Source: Methanomicrobiales archaeon
GTDB lineage: Archaea > Halobacteriota > Methanomicrobia > Methanomicrobiales > Methanospirillaceae
Direction: 5' to 3'
Length of the DNA stretch: 64,000 bases
Assembly: GCA_012729535.1 (NCBI GenBank)
Contig: JAAYCY010000028.1
Coordinates: forward strand, 1 to 64,000
Part shown: piece after piece, positions 36,903 to 47,300 of the stretch
Position numbering within the stretch: position 1 is the first letter of the stretch
How the letters are laid out: every line of letters starts with the position of its first letter
Notes under the pieces: generated by a model
What the model saw: only the letters and a program-made list of their open reading frames with translations
What the model was told of the DNA's origin: nothing
The model's database searches: none
Made by a program: the position numbers and the translations under genes

Positions 36903-39585
36903 ACAACTTGACAAACGGATCGTCGCAGTTATCCGGGAACGTGGTTTTTCAGAACTATCAGTTGTACAGGAGCAGGCGATCCCGAAAATTTTGGCAGGCG
37001 GCCATCTTCTCCTGATTGCTCCAACCGGAACCGGAAAGACAGAGAGTGCAATGATCCCGGTTTTAAGCGGGATGCTTCAATCATCAGGAAAAGGCTTTAC
37101 TACTTTATATATTACTCCGCTCCGGGCATTAAACCGTGATATTCTTAGAAGGATGGAATGGTGGTGCCAAAAACTCGGACTTACCAGCGGAGTCAGGCAT
37201 GGGGATACAACACAGGCGGAAAGAAGAAAACAGGTGCTACATCCTCCTGATCTCCTCATTACAACCCCTGAAACTGTGCAGGCACTTTTCATGGGTAAAA
37301 GACTTCGGGAACATCTTCGTACTGTCAGGTACGTAATAGTCGATGAAATTCATGACCTGGCAGGGACGAAAAGAGGTGCCCAGCTTGCCATTGCCATGGA
37401 AAGGCTCTGCCGGTATGCCGGAGAGTTTCAAAGAATAGGTCTTTCAGCCACGGTTGGAAACCCCGATGAAGTATCTATCTTTCTTACCGGAGACAGGTCC
37501 TGCTCTATCGTTGAAGTGCCGGTCGCTAAAACTCTTGATATCCGGGTAGAAGTAACCGGAGAAAAATTCGAGAGCCAGGTTGAAGCTATCCGTCGGCACA
37601 CACGGAAAGATCATTCAACCCTGATCTTTGTAAACACGCGGTCAACAGCAGAGTCACTTGGCCATGCCCTTATCAAAGATGGTCGCACTGATGTTCACCA
37701 CGGATCATTATCCCGTGAAATCCGGATAGAAGCAGAAGACAGGTTTAAACAGGGTGATATTAAGACCCTGATCTGCACCTCCTCTATGGAACTGGGTATT
37801 GATATTGGACATGTGGAACATGTTATTCAGTTTGGCTCACCGAGGGAAGTTAGCAGGCTTGTCCAGAGAGTTGGACGGGCTGGACACCAGATAGGAAAAG
37901 TATCTACCGGGACCATAATCACCAGTGGATTTGATGATTTATGTGAATCACTGGTCATTGCATTACGGGCAAGAAACGGAGATGTGGAAAATATTGTCCC
38001 ATCATACCAGGCCGGTGATGTCATCGGAAACCAGGTTGCAGCCATTGCGGTAGAATATGGAGAAATAACTTTTAATGAAATATTCTCTATCATTTCTCAT
38101 TCGTCTGTTGGGATAAAAAACGAAGATACACTACAAGCAATAATCTCCCAACTTACAGAACACTATCTTGTCAGGGTGGATGGTGATAAGATTATTACTA
38201 CCAGCAGGGCAAGACGATATCTCTCCGGAAATCTATCCATGATCCCGGACGAAAGAAAATTTCCAATATTTGATATTGTTACCAGAAGGACTGTGGGGAC
38301 TCTTGATGAATCCTTCATTATTACATCATTACATACCGGTGCAGTTTTCATAGCACGCGGTCAGCTCTGGAGAGTATTAGATATGGAAGAGGGCAAGGTA
38401 ACCGTTGAACCTGCACGGAATACCGATGGTGAACTTCCTTCGTGGGAAGGAGAGCAGATACCTGTTCCTTTTGAAATTGCAAGGGAAGTTGGACAACTTC
38501 GCAGGACCAGGGCATTTGAAGACTATACAGGGGACAAGGCATCTATTGCATATGCTAACGGTTTTTTAAACCTGGTCATAAAAAACCATGGGCTGATTCC
38601 AACCGACCAGCTACTTACGATTGAGCAGTCAGATGATGGTATCCTCCTGAACATTTGTGCCGGACACAAAACAAATGAAGCTATTGGGAGAGTCATCTCT
38701 ATTCTTCTCTCTGCAAGGTTTGGCACGACAATTGGTCTGGAACTAGATGCATACCGTATCCTCCTTCGCGTCCCCAGGGAGGTATCCATTGCAGATATTA
38801 AGGAAACCTTGGAGAGACTTAAGCCAGAACATGTCCAGGGTATTCTTGAACTGGCATTGAAAAGGACATCGCTTTTTAAATGGAAACTGGTGCAGATAGC
38901 AAAAAAATTTGGTGCGATTGATCCTGATGCCGATTACGAACGGCTTTCTCTTCATAAAATGGCAGATCTTCTTTCTCATCCACAAATTCAGGAGGAAACA
39001 TACCGTGAAATCTTTACCAGGTACATGGATGTCACACATGCAATGGAAATTGTTAGTGCGATAAACACCGGAGATATTGATGTCGCTATAGGTCCAGTCA
39101 GCATGATTGGAGCCACAGGCCTGTTTACTTCTTCCCGCGACCTTATCCCACCCCCGACAGCTGATCAGGCGGTTATTTCTGCATTAAAGCATCGTCTCGA
39201 CCGGCAGGAAATTCTTCTGGTATGCATGAACTGTAGAAAATGGAAGAGTAAAACCCAGGTTGCCAGAGTTCCTGATTACCCGGTATGCGGAAATTGTGGA
39301 GCACGACTGATTGCAGCGTTAAAACCATACGAGACTGAACTTTATACCATGGCTAATAAAAAGGAAAAAAATTCAGAGGAAAAGACCATAGAACAAAAAC
39401 TTATCCGTAATGCCAATATCGTCCTTTCAAGTGGGAAAAAAGCAATACTTATTCTCTCAGCAAAAGGTGTCGGACCTGAAACCGCATCAAGGGTACTTGC
39501 AACCTACACCGAAGGCGATGCATTGATGCGTGAAATATTAAAAGCAGAACGCAATTTTGTAAAAACTCACAGATTCTGGCAATAA
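36892..39585 (+). CDS. lhr: Lhr-type superfamily 2 helicase
   Basis: About 897 residues. The helicase motifs are APTGTGKTES (Walker A), TPLRALNRD (Ia), VDEIHDL (DEIH box), LSATVGN (III), TSSMELGIDIG (V) and QRVGRAGH (VI). A winged-helix and Lhr-core C-terminal region follows. A zinc site (CMNCRKWKS and CGNCGARL) and a lysine-rich tail complete it. Lhr enzymes are 3'-5' translocases on single-stranded DNA that unwind RNA:DNA and branched DNA. The frame runs up to 36829; I start at the second of two adjacent ATGs (36889, 36892), where MQNEQLDKRI begins. No clear ribosome-binding site is present, suggesting coupling to the phosphoesterase. Confidence 0.92.
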   Translation: MQNEQLDKRIVAVIRERGFSELSVVQEQAIPKILAGGHLLLIAPTGTGKTESAMIPVLSGMLQSSGKGFTTLYITPLRALNRDILRRMEWWCQKLGLTSGVRHGDTTQAERRKQVLHPPDLLITTPETVQALFMGKRLREHLRTVRYVIVDEIHDLAGTKRGAQLAIAMERLCRYAGEFQRIGLSATVGNPDEVSIFLTGDRSCSIVEVPVAKTLDIRVEVTGEKFESQVEAIRRHTRKDHSTLIFVNTRSTAESLGHALIKDGRTDVHHGSLSREIRIEAEDRFKQGDIKTLICTSSMELGIDIGHVEHVIQFGSPREVSRLVQRVGRAGHQIGKVSTGTIITSGFDDLCESLVIALRARNGDVENIVPSYQAGDVIGNQVAAIAVEYGEITFNEIFSIISHSSVGIKNEDTLQAIISQLTEHYLVRVDGDKIITTSRARRYLSGNLSMIPDERKFPIFDIVTRRTVGTLDESFIITSLHTGAVFIARGQLWRVLDMEEGKVTVEPARNTDGELPSWEGEQIPVPFEIAREVGQLRRTRAFEDYTGDKASIAYANGFLNLVIKNHGLIPTDQLLTIEQSDDGILLNICAGHKTNEAIGRVISILLSARFGTTIGLELDAYRILLRVPREVSIADIKETLERLKPEHVQGILELALKRTSLFKWKLVQIAKKFGAIDPDADYERLSLHKMADLLSHPQIQEETYREIFTRYMDVTHAMEIVSAINTGDIDVAIGPVSMIGATGLFTSSRDLIPPPTADQAVISALKHRLDRQEILLVCMNCRKWKSKTQVARVPDYPVCGNCGARLIAALKPYETELYTMANKKEKNSEEKTIEQKLIRNANIVLSSGKKAILILSAKGVGPETASRVLATYTEGDALMREILKAERNFVKTHRFWQ

Positions 39586-39589
39586 AAAA

Positions 39590-40168
39590 TTACATGATAT
39601 TCCCAAGCTTCTGCTCAAGAAATGTAAGACCCTTTTTAATATCATCCATATTTTTCCCACCAGTCAGGATAATTTTCCCTGAAGAAAAGAGAAGGGCAAC
39701 GATTTTCGGATCGCTGATCCGGTATACTAATCCTGGAAACTGTTCAGGTTCATATTCAATATTTTCAAGATTCAAAGTCATAACAACTTTATTAAGGTTG
39801 ATCTTATTTCCGATATCATAGGAACATACTATGTTGGTGACTGCAACCCGGGGTTCTTCAAAACACTCAATTCCTGCTGCTTTCATCTTCTCGATAATGA
39901 GAAGAAGTCCTTTATCAAGTGAATCTGTGTCCCTGATCCCGGTAAGAACAACTTTTCCCGAAGAAAAAATTAATGAAGCAATCTTAGGATTTTCTATCCG
40001 GTATACAGCACCGGGGAAACGTTTGGTATTAAGCTCACAGCCATCGATATTTTTTGAAATAATCTCGAGATCTATTGAATCTGCGATAGCCCCTGAGGCA
40101 ACAATATTTTCAATCTTCAGGCTATCGTATCGTTTATCATCCATTCCAGATATCATGGGGTGTTCCAT
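39590..40168 (-). CDS. TATA-box-binding protein paralogue
   Basis: 192 residues with the two-fold TBP saddle. The first half has KIENIVASG and FPGAVYRIENPKIASLIFSS; the second has VTNIVCSYD and FPGLVYRISDPKIVALLFSS. Each half closes with SGKVVLTG or SGKIILTG. The asparagine and phenylalanine positions that bend TATA DNA are kept. It differs from the copy at 54834 mainly at surface positions. An N-terminal extension (MEHPMISGMDDKRYD) could shorten to MDDKRYD. I see no obvious TATA box in front. It is convergent with lhr, 4 bp apart. Confidence 0.9.
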   Translation of the reverse strand: MEHPMISGMDDKRYDSLKIENIVASGAIADSIDLEIISKNIDGCELNTKRFPGAVYRIENPKIASLIFSSGKVVLTGIRDTDSLDKGLLLIIEKMKAAGIECFEEPRVAVTNIVCSYDIGNKINLNKVVMTLNLENIEYEPEQFPGLVYRISDPKIVALLFSSGKIILTGGKNMDDIKKGLTFLEQKLGNIM

Positions 40169-40283
40169 ACCATAATACTAGTGGTGAATTCCTACAAATT
40201 GAGGGTTATTCTCAAATGGCAGAATAATTTTGTTAATCTTTTAATCATCCTTATAACTACTTTCAATTTTAATATTTCAATGG

Positions 40284-40290
40284 TATATTA
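40284..40290 (+). promoter_or_regulatory. TATA-box candidate for the acyl-CoA synthetase gene
   Basis: TATATTA is centred about 31 bp before the ATG at 40318, in the AT-rich gap divergent from the second tbp. Transcription would start within a few bases of the ATG, giving a very short leader or none. Confidence 0.5.
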
Positions 40291-40317
40291 AAGCAGGAAA
40301 CGCAACCTTTTGTTACC

Positions 40318-41985
40318 ATGAGATATGAGATCCCGCACCAGATGACATCTTATGAAGAATTCAACGAGTCATTCCACATAGATGTACCTGAATTTTATAA
40401 TTTTGGATTTGATGTCATCGATAAATGGTCAGAAACTGACAGGAATAAACTTGCGATGATATGGGTAAACCAGGAAGGAGAAGAGAAAAAATATACCTTT
40501 CGTGACTTTCGGAATCTCTCGGTTGAAGCCGCTAATATCCTTCTGAAATATGGTGTGAAAAAAGGAGACCGGGTTATGCTCATGCTCCACCGCGTTCCGG
40601 AATGGTGGATTTTTGTTATAGCTCTGATAAAACTTGGAGCTGTCATTTGTCCGGCGCCGACGATGCTGACATCAAAAGATCTGCAATATAGAATTAATGC
40701 AGGTAAGTTTAGTTTTATCATTACTGACACCGAAAATGCAGATAAAGTGGAAAAAATTTGTCGTTTTTGTCCAAGCTTAAAACACCGTATGCTTATCGAT
40801 GGTGACCTGCCAAACTGGATCAGTTACCAGTATGAACTTTTTTACCCTGCTCCGGTATCACGATCCGCAATAAGCACGCCGGTCACTCAGAAAACCCATG
40901 CATCAGATCCGATGCTTATTTACTTCACTTCCGGTACCACAGGTGAACCAAAAATGGTACTGCACAACCATGGACATCCTCTTGGTCATATTGTTACCGC
41001 AAAACTCTGGCAGGACCTGAATAGTAATGATCTGCACTTTACTTCTTCTGATACTGGTTGGGCAAAATGCGGATGGGGAAAAATATTTGGACAATGGATT
41101 GTTGGTGCCTGTATTTTTGTATATGATGCCAGGGGAAAATTTAAAGCTACCGAATTACTCCCTCTCATAGAGAAATACGAAATTACAACCTTTTGCTGTC
41201 CGCCAACAATTTATCGGATGCTCATTATCGCAGACCTTGCAAAATATGACCTGCGATCTTTACGTCACTGTATTTCTGCAGGTGAACCATTAAACCCTGA
41301 AGTTATCAGGATATGGAAGGAAGAGACCGGTCTTCCAATTTATGAGGGATATGGGCAAAGTGAAACCTGCTGTTGTGTTGCAACATTTCCCTGTATGAAC
41401 CATAAACCCGGTTCCATGGGAAAACCCTCACCCGGATGGAAGATAGAATTGCACGATGAAGACGGAAAAACAGTTCCCCTGGGAACCGAAGGAAGAATCG
41501 CCATCAATCTTAATCCAAGACCGGTGGGTCTTGTTGTTGAATATCTTGATAATCCTGAAGCAAATGCCGAAGTATTCAGTAACGGGTTTTATTACACCGG
41601 TGATAAGGCCTACATGGATGAAGAAGGATATTTATGGTTTGTTGGCCGTGATGATGATGTTATTAAGAGTTCCGGTTACCGCATCGGTCCATTTGAAGTG
41701 GAAAGCGCTCTCCAGGAACATCCCGCAGTTCAGGAATCAGCTGTGGTCGGTTCTCCTGATCCGATCAGAGGGCTGGTAATTAAAGCATTTGTTATCCTCA
41801 AACCCGGTTATGATCCATCAGACCAGTTAATTCGCGATATCCAGAAACATGTGAAAAAAATCACTGCCCCGTATAAATATCCAAGGCTCATTGAATTCGT
41901 TGAAGAACTGCCAAAGACCCTTTCTGGAAAAATAAAACGAGGTGAACTCAGGGAACGAGAAATGAAAAAGTACAAAGATTCATAA
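40318..41985 (+). CDS. AMP-forming acyl-CoA synthetase (medium-chain type)
   Basis: 555-residue ANL enzyme that activates a carboxylic acid through an acyl-adenylate. The P-loop motif is YFTSGTTGEPKM, followed by GYGQSETCCC, YTGDKAYMDEEGY and PKTLSGKIKRGELR with the catalytic lysine. Length and the DTGWAKCGWGK segment fit the medium-chain acyl-CoA synthetase branch rather than acetyl-CoA synthetase. The true acid (butyrate, benzoate-like or branched acids) is not readable. It stands alone, divergent from the second tbp. Confidence 0.9.
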   Translation: MRYEIPHQMTSYEEFNESFHIDVPEFYNFGFDVIDKWSETDRNKLAMIWVNQEGEEKKYTFRDFRNLSVEAANILLKYGVKKGDRVMLMLHRVPEWWIFVIALIKLGAVICPAPTMLTSKDLQYRINAGKFSFIITDTENADKVEKICRFCPSLKHRMLIDGDLPNWISYQYELFYPAPVSRSAISTPVTQKTHASDPMLIYFTSGTTGEPKMVLHNHGHPLGHIVTAKLWQDLNSNDLHFTSSDTGWAKCGWGKIFGQWIVGACIFVYDARGKFKATELLPLIEKYEITTFCCPPTIYRMLIIADLAKYDLRSLRHCISAGEPLNPEVIRIWKEETGLPIYEGYGQSETCCCVATFPCMNHKPGSMGKPSPGWKIELHDEDGKTVPLGTEGRIAINLNPRPVGLVVEYLDNPEANAEVFSNGFYYTGDKAYMDEEGYLWFVGRDDDVIKSSGYRIGPFEVESALQEHPAVQESAVVGSPDPIRGLVIKAFVILKPGYDPSDQLIRDIQKHVKKITAPYKYPRLIEFVEELPKTLSGKIKRGELREREMKKYKDS

Positions 41986-42098
41986 TCATTTTTTGGGTTT
42001 ATTTCCGAATCATTAATAATTGAAGAGAACAAATATGTAAAAGCACGAGTGCATCCAGTACAATTGTGCCTTGCATCTGCTCATATCTTACATGCTAT

Positions 42099-42183
42099 GC
42101 GAGGATCGCCGAGCCAGGTCAAAGGCGTTAGGTTCAGGGCCTAATCCCGTAGGGGTTCGCCGGTTCAAATCCGGCTCCTCGCA
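42099..42183 (+). tRNA. tRNA-Leu (anticodon CAG)
   Basis: An 85-nt tRNA with a long variable arm, as expected for leucine. The acceptor stem GCGAGGA pairs with TCCTCGC, with discriminator A. The anticodon stem TTAGG/CCTAA encloses the loop TTCAGGG, so the anticodon is CAG, reading CTG. The T arm contains GGTTCAAATCC. There is no intron. Confidence 0.93.
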
Positions 42184-42201
42184 TTAACAAAATATTTACA
42201 C

Positions 42202-42209
42202 TTTTTTTT
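42202..42209 (+). terminator. Oligo-T terminator after tRNA-Leu
   Basis: Eight consecutive T residues begin 19 bp after the tRNA 3' end, with a second short T run just before. Archaeal RNA polymerase stops at such T tracts. Confidence 0.6.
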
Positions 42210-42396
42210 AATTCTTGACCAGAAATTTCGGAACAGATTTATTCAAATACTGAAGAATTGCCCTTAAAATGGAAACCTGATAATTATACTCAACAGCATA
42301 GATCTCCAGACCATTCAAACATCATGATGGAAATGACCTTTATGAAATGATAGCTTTATCGGGATAGTATGTAAAGTTCAATACAGGAGGAATCGT

Positions 42397-43110
42397 ATGG
42401 AAGATGTTATCAGAACGAAAATCGATTACCCCAAAGTAGCAAATACGATCAAAGAACTTCTAAACCTGGATGGTTCACCAGTAGCAGTCAAATTCATTAA
42501 GAGTGAGGATCACCTTCCCGATGGCGTGAAAAATATCGGGGAAACGATACAACATTGCCAGATGGTAAACCGGGCACGGAGAGACGGAGCAATATTCTAT
42601 GCGACAAAGGATAACCATGCCTGTATGGGAGGAGCTTATGCACTCGGCCTTCGTGAGATTACTCCTACTTTAAAGTCAGGAGAATTTTATTATAAATTAG
42701 GGAAATATGATAGTTGGCCTTCCTGTAAACGGACAATAGACAGGATTCCTCACCTGGAATCCGGAACTACGTATGCAACTGCATATGCTCCACTCGAAAA
42801 AACTCCTTTTGATCCCACCATTGTCCTTATTGTCTCTACCCCAAAAGTAATGTTAAAACTGGCACAGAGTAGCCTGTATCACCTTGGAGGCAGAATAAAC
42901 AGCAATTTTGCAGGAATTCAATCAGTGTGTGCTGATGCTTCTGCCCAGGTATACCTGAGTGGCACTGTCAACTTCTCATTAGGGTGTGATGGTTCCAGGA
43001 AATTCTCCGGAATACAGGAGGGTGAAATGGTAATGGGAATACCTGCTGAAATGTTGCCACAAATAATCGAAGCCTTACCTGTCGTTGTCGGGGCTCCAGG
43101 ATCATCCTGA
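42397..43110 (+). CDS. DUF169 family protein
   Basis: 237 residues matching the DUF169 layout. SPVAVKFIKSEDHLP lies near the N terminus, CQMVNRARRDGAIFY in the first third, and CMGGAYALGL a little later. CADASAQVYLSGTVNFSLGCDGSR is the distal conserved stretch. The conserved cysteines suggest a metal or cofactor site. These proteins are common in methanogens and anaerobes, with no known reaction. An excellent ribosome-binding site, CAGGAGG, lies 6 bases ahead of the ATG. It is monocistronic, with a T-rich tract straight after the stop. Confidence 0.88.
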   Translation: MEDVIRTKIDYPKVANTIKELLNLDGSPVAVKFIKSEDHLPDGVKNIGETIQHCQMVNRARRDGAIFYATKDNHACMGGAYALGLREITPTLKSGEFYYKLGKYDSWPSCKRTIDRIPHLESGTTYATAYAPLEKTPFDPTIVLIVSTPKVMLKLAQSSLYHLGGRINSNFAGIQSVCADASAQVYLSGTVNFSLGCDGSRKFSGIQEGEMVMGIPAEMLPQIIEALPVVVGAPGSS

Positions 43111-43358
43111 TTCTTTTTTTCTGATATTTTTACCATATCAATTCAGCATTGAAGGTGTTCTGGAACTGTACCCGATAGATAACTTAAAAAAAAACCAAAA
43201 GCCTTCCATACTTAAAATATACAAGCCCTTACTAATTGTAAAAAAAAACCTGCAGAGTTTTTTTCCAAGTCCATATCTTTTATCATAATAAACAAAATTT
43301 TTTAAACAGATAACCCGAATCCTGTTTACTAACAAGGATAACTCAGATTCCGGATCAT

Positions 43359-44255
43359 ATGTCAAAATTAGAAGATTTTCTAGACCCCCTTCATAAAGGA
43401 GTATGGGAAGTAGTGATACCCAAAGAAACAGTTACTGATTCATTAAGCGATGAATGGAAAAGATCTCCTATTAACATTCCATCTCCGGGAACTATTGCAA
43501 GTTTTCGGAATGGGCAGTATCATGTCCATGAAACAAAAACCGAATGGAGGGTCCACCTGGATAGGTATGATCCATCAGTCCATCCAGTTTTGCACCTTAT
43601 TGATGACGCTCCACTTTTTTTAATGATTTCTGAAACTATTGTTACTCTCTTCTCCGAAGCCAGAGGAAAATCAGATAACATTCAAAGCAGCCTGAAAAAT
43701 CAGGATATGTTTGTGAAAAATGGAAGCTTGTTCGGTTTTATTATGATCCTGATCGGTTTTACTTTTATTATCGACCCTGACATGGTTTATTATGGCATTC
43801 TGCACATTATTGTTCCTCTTGCTGTAATTCTGGTGGGAATACTCTCTTTTGTAAAGAATGTCCAATGGAAGCCACTGAAAATTCCACATATAAAAAATCA
43901 GGTGAACGGTATAGCCTTAATACTCATTGGAATTATTCTCCATGCATTTCCGATAATTATCTGGAGTCTGATTCTCATTTCAATACTCGGTATCTGGATG
44001 TTTTTTAGTGCCGCATACCTGTTAAACAGGGTAAGAAAAGGAAAGTCAGCTGTACCTGAGGGTTTTTATAGCAGATTAGCAATAGCAGTTATTTCTTTGA
44101 TACTATTCATCGCCATTTTTTATGCTCCAGCGGCAATAATCGAACTTTTAATGATAATCGCCGGAGTTATTATTATGCTTATCGGGTTTATTCTGGTGAC
44201 AACAACCTTCTCATTAGAAGAAAGAACAGAAAGCCACCTATTTAACCCCAGTTAA
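43359..44255 (+). CDS. Membrane protein with soluble N-terminal domain, unknown function
   Basis: 298 residues. Residues 1-105 form a soluble domain (GVWEVVIPKETV and WRVHLDRYDPSVHP). Six hydrophobic segments follow, from about 120 to 290, arranged as three hairpins, each separated by a short charged loop. The repeated short GxxMxLIGF / IPLAVILVGI style of helix recalls HdeD/DUF308 proteins, but I cannot assign it firmly. Flanking gaps are AT-rich and it appears monocistronic. The 248-bp gap upstream shows no gene. Confidence 0.72.
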   Translation: MSKLEDFLDPLHKGVWEVVIPKETVTDSLSDEWKRSPINIPSPGTIASFRNGQYHVHETKTEWRVHLDRYDPSVHPVLHLIDDAPLFLMISETIVTLFSEARGKSDNIQSSLKNQDMFVKNGSLFGFIMILIGFTFIIDPDMVYYGILHIIVPLAVILVGILSFVKNVQWKPLKIPHIKNQVNGIALILIGIILHAFPIIIWSLILISILGIWMFFSAAYLLNRVRKGKSAVPEGFYSRLAIAVISLILFIAIFYAPAAIIELLMIIAGVIIMLIGFILVTTTFSLEERTESHLFNPS

Positions 44256-44321
44256 AAGATTTTTTTTATATAGTAACTGGTATTATCTTTGCCAGTCAAT
44301 TGTTTTTGGGCGCAATGACCC

Positions 44322-47300
44322 CTAATTATTATTCATATCTAAAAAGAGACTTTTTTGAAATGAAAGAATAACCTCAGTTCCCATCCCCTGTCCTTCACTA
44401 GTAATTGTAATAGAACCACCAATTAACTGAATGAGCCTGCGGGTTACAGATAATCCCAGACCGGGTGAAGAGCGATCATGACGTGATGTATCTTCTTTAT
44501 AAAAAGGTTCGAAGATCATGTTTATGTGTTCTTTACATATTCCAGCGCCATTATCCCGGATTGAGAGAATAGTCATATCATCATTTTCATTTCCTGTAAT
44601 CCAGACATTACCATCAGGATATGAAAATTTTACTGCATTCGAGATGATATTGTCAATTATTGAAACCAGGTGTGGGAGGGAAGTGCGAAGTATTAGTTTA
44701 TCCGAGATATTGGTGATAAAAGCGATATTCTCTTTTTCAGCTGTAATAGCATAAATATTCAGAATATTTTCCACGACTGCAAGAATATTCACATCCGATA
44801 TTTCATCTATCTCATACATTGTACCAAGATTTGCCAGTTGAAGAATTTGTTCGACTATACTTGCAATCTTTTCAGTATTTTTTTCCATTACCCCGATTAT
44901 TTCGGTCCTACTGTCATGATTATCCTCTTTTAAAAGATAAGGTAAGAGAACCTTCAGAGGTGTCAGGGGTGTACGCAATTCATGTGCTATTGCAGTTATC
45001 AAAGAATTTTTAAGTTTTAATAAATCTGTAACTTCCCGGGTTCTCTCCTGGACCGTTCGTTCCAGAATTTCTTTCTGAGTCAGACTGGTATCCAGTTTTA
45101 TCTCAGTTTTTCTATGGTCAGTAATATCTCTTGCTGTTACAAGAATACCATTAATTGCAGGGTTGTCAACACAGTTTACAGCAATACCCTCTAAAAGCAT
45201 GTATGATCCGTCTCTTTTTAATGAGCGGAATTCTGCTGTTTCAGTTGATGATGGATTGCTGATCAACCGGTATAACTGGTCTGATATTCTTTCATAATCA
45301 TCAGAATGGATAAATCTTTGAACCGGCCCAATTATTTCCTCAGCTAAATACCCGGATAATTTTTCAATACGGGGGCTGATAAAAGTAATTTCCAGCCTGG
45401 AATTTATGATGACGAAGATATCTAAACTCTGGGTAATTATCATCCTGAATAATTCTTCCCGGTTTCTCAGTTCATTTGTTAATTTTAACGTATCAGAAAT
45501 ATCCAGAATTGCCCCGACTATTCCACCAATATTCCCTTCATGGTCATAAAAAAAATTCTTGGTGATTATTACATCATGTTCGTTTCCGAGTTTATCAATA
45601 ACTTTCGTGTGAGTAGGGTGAAAAATACCACTTCTCATTAAATCATGGTCAAACTCAATAATTTTATCAACATCTTTTTTTCTTGTCCAGATTTCATCTA
45701 TAGTTTTACCGACAAATTCTTCCGGGGGAATATGCAGGAATTCTGTTAAAGTCTGGTTACATCCTAAATATTTCTGTTTTAGACTTTTCCAGTAAACAGG
45801 AATTGGAACCGCATGCAAAAGGGCGTCAGTTAGTTCTCTCTGGACTAAAAGATTTTTATAATATAGCTCTTTTTCTTCTTCATGGAATTTGGTTTTCGTA
45901 ACATCACGAATAGAGGTAGTAACAGCTGCTACAACATTATCATGACTAAAATCAGGATATATCAGGTAATCCAGCCAGATTCCTGATGGCATTTTCCATT
46001 CCTTTCTTACTGGTATTCCATTTTCAAAGACCTGTGTGACATGTTGTATCCAGTCCTCTGTATACTGATCATAAGCAGAAAAATTCCTTGCATCCGTACC
46101 AAGAATTTTTTCAGGAGATATATCCAGATAGTCCGAAATTCTCGGATTGCAGTATAATATTTTAAAATCCCGATTTACTCGTACAATAATATCCGGAGAA
46201 CTTTCTGCTATCACCCGTAAATGATTCTCCCTCTCCTTTAAAGCCGTCTCATAATTTATCCTGTCAGTAATATTCCGTGCAGAGACAAGAACAGCATGTG
46301 AATCAAGATAGGGAATTTTTGTTCCGATACACTCTATCCATATTTCTCTTTTTTTTGCAGTGATGAGTTTATATTGAACCGTATAGGCTTCAATACCCAA
46401 GTATACCTGCTTTAATTCTTTTCTTATACCTTCATGACATTTTGGGTGAATGTAATCCAGTATATTTTTTTCCCCAATAATAAGGTCAAAATCACTTTCT
46501 TCAATCATCTGAAGACCTTTTGGATTGATAAATTGAATGATTCCTGAAAAAGAGATTATTAGTATGGCATCCTTGGAATATTCAACAAGATTTTTGAATT
46601 TTATCTCACTCTGTGTAAGTTGGTCTCTGGTTCTTACTAGTTCAGTAATATCTCGGAGAGATTCAACCGCTCCGATAACCTCACCTGCAATATTGTAGAG
46701 ATGATAAGTAATTATCTGAACGATAATTTCAGGTTTATCAGGCAAAGAAATGGTGGCATTGGCAAAAAGTGAACTTCCCGCACGGAAAAAATCAGAATAA
46801 TATTGACTGATTTTTTCATCTGGTTCATCTATCAGATCGATAAGAAGCGGACGTCGAATACCATAAAACGGGATAGAATGTTCATAATTACATTTTCCAA
46901 CAATGTCAATGGATGGTACTTGGGTGAGTTTTTCTATCGCCCTGTTCCATCCGACTACCTGACCTGACCTGTTTATTGCATATGTGGCATCTAATAACGA
47001 GTGAATAAAGTCAAAATATTGTTTTTCTGATAACATAAGAGAATATTCAGCCTGTTTTCGTCGTACAGCCTGCCTAATCTTATGTGATAATTCTACAAAC
47101 AGCGGTTTGGGATCTCCCCCTTTTTGCAGGTAAAAATCAGCTCCGTTGTTTATTGCCTCTATCACAACTTCTTCTCTTCCCCGACCGGTAAAAAGGATAA
47201 AGGGTATATCCGGGAATTTTTTTCTTACAAGTTTTAGGAATTTTATGCCATCAATACCGGGCATCTGGTAATCTGATACAATGGCATCATAGCACTCAAT

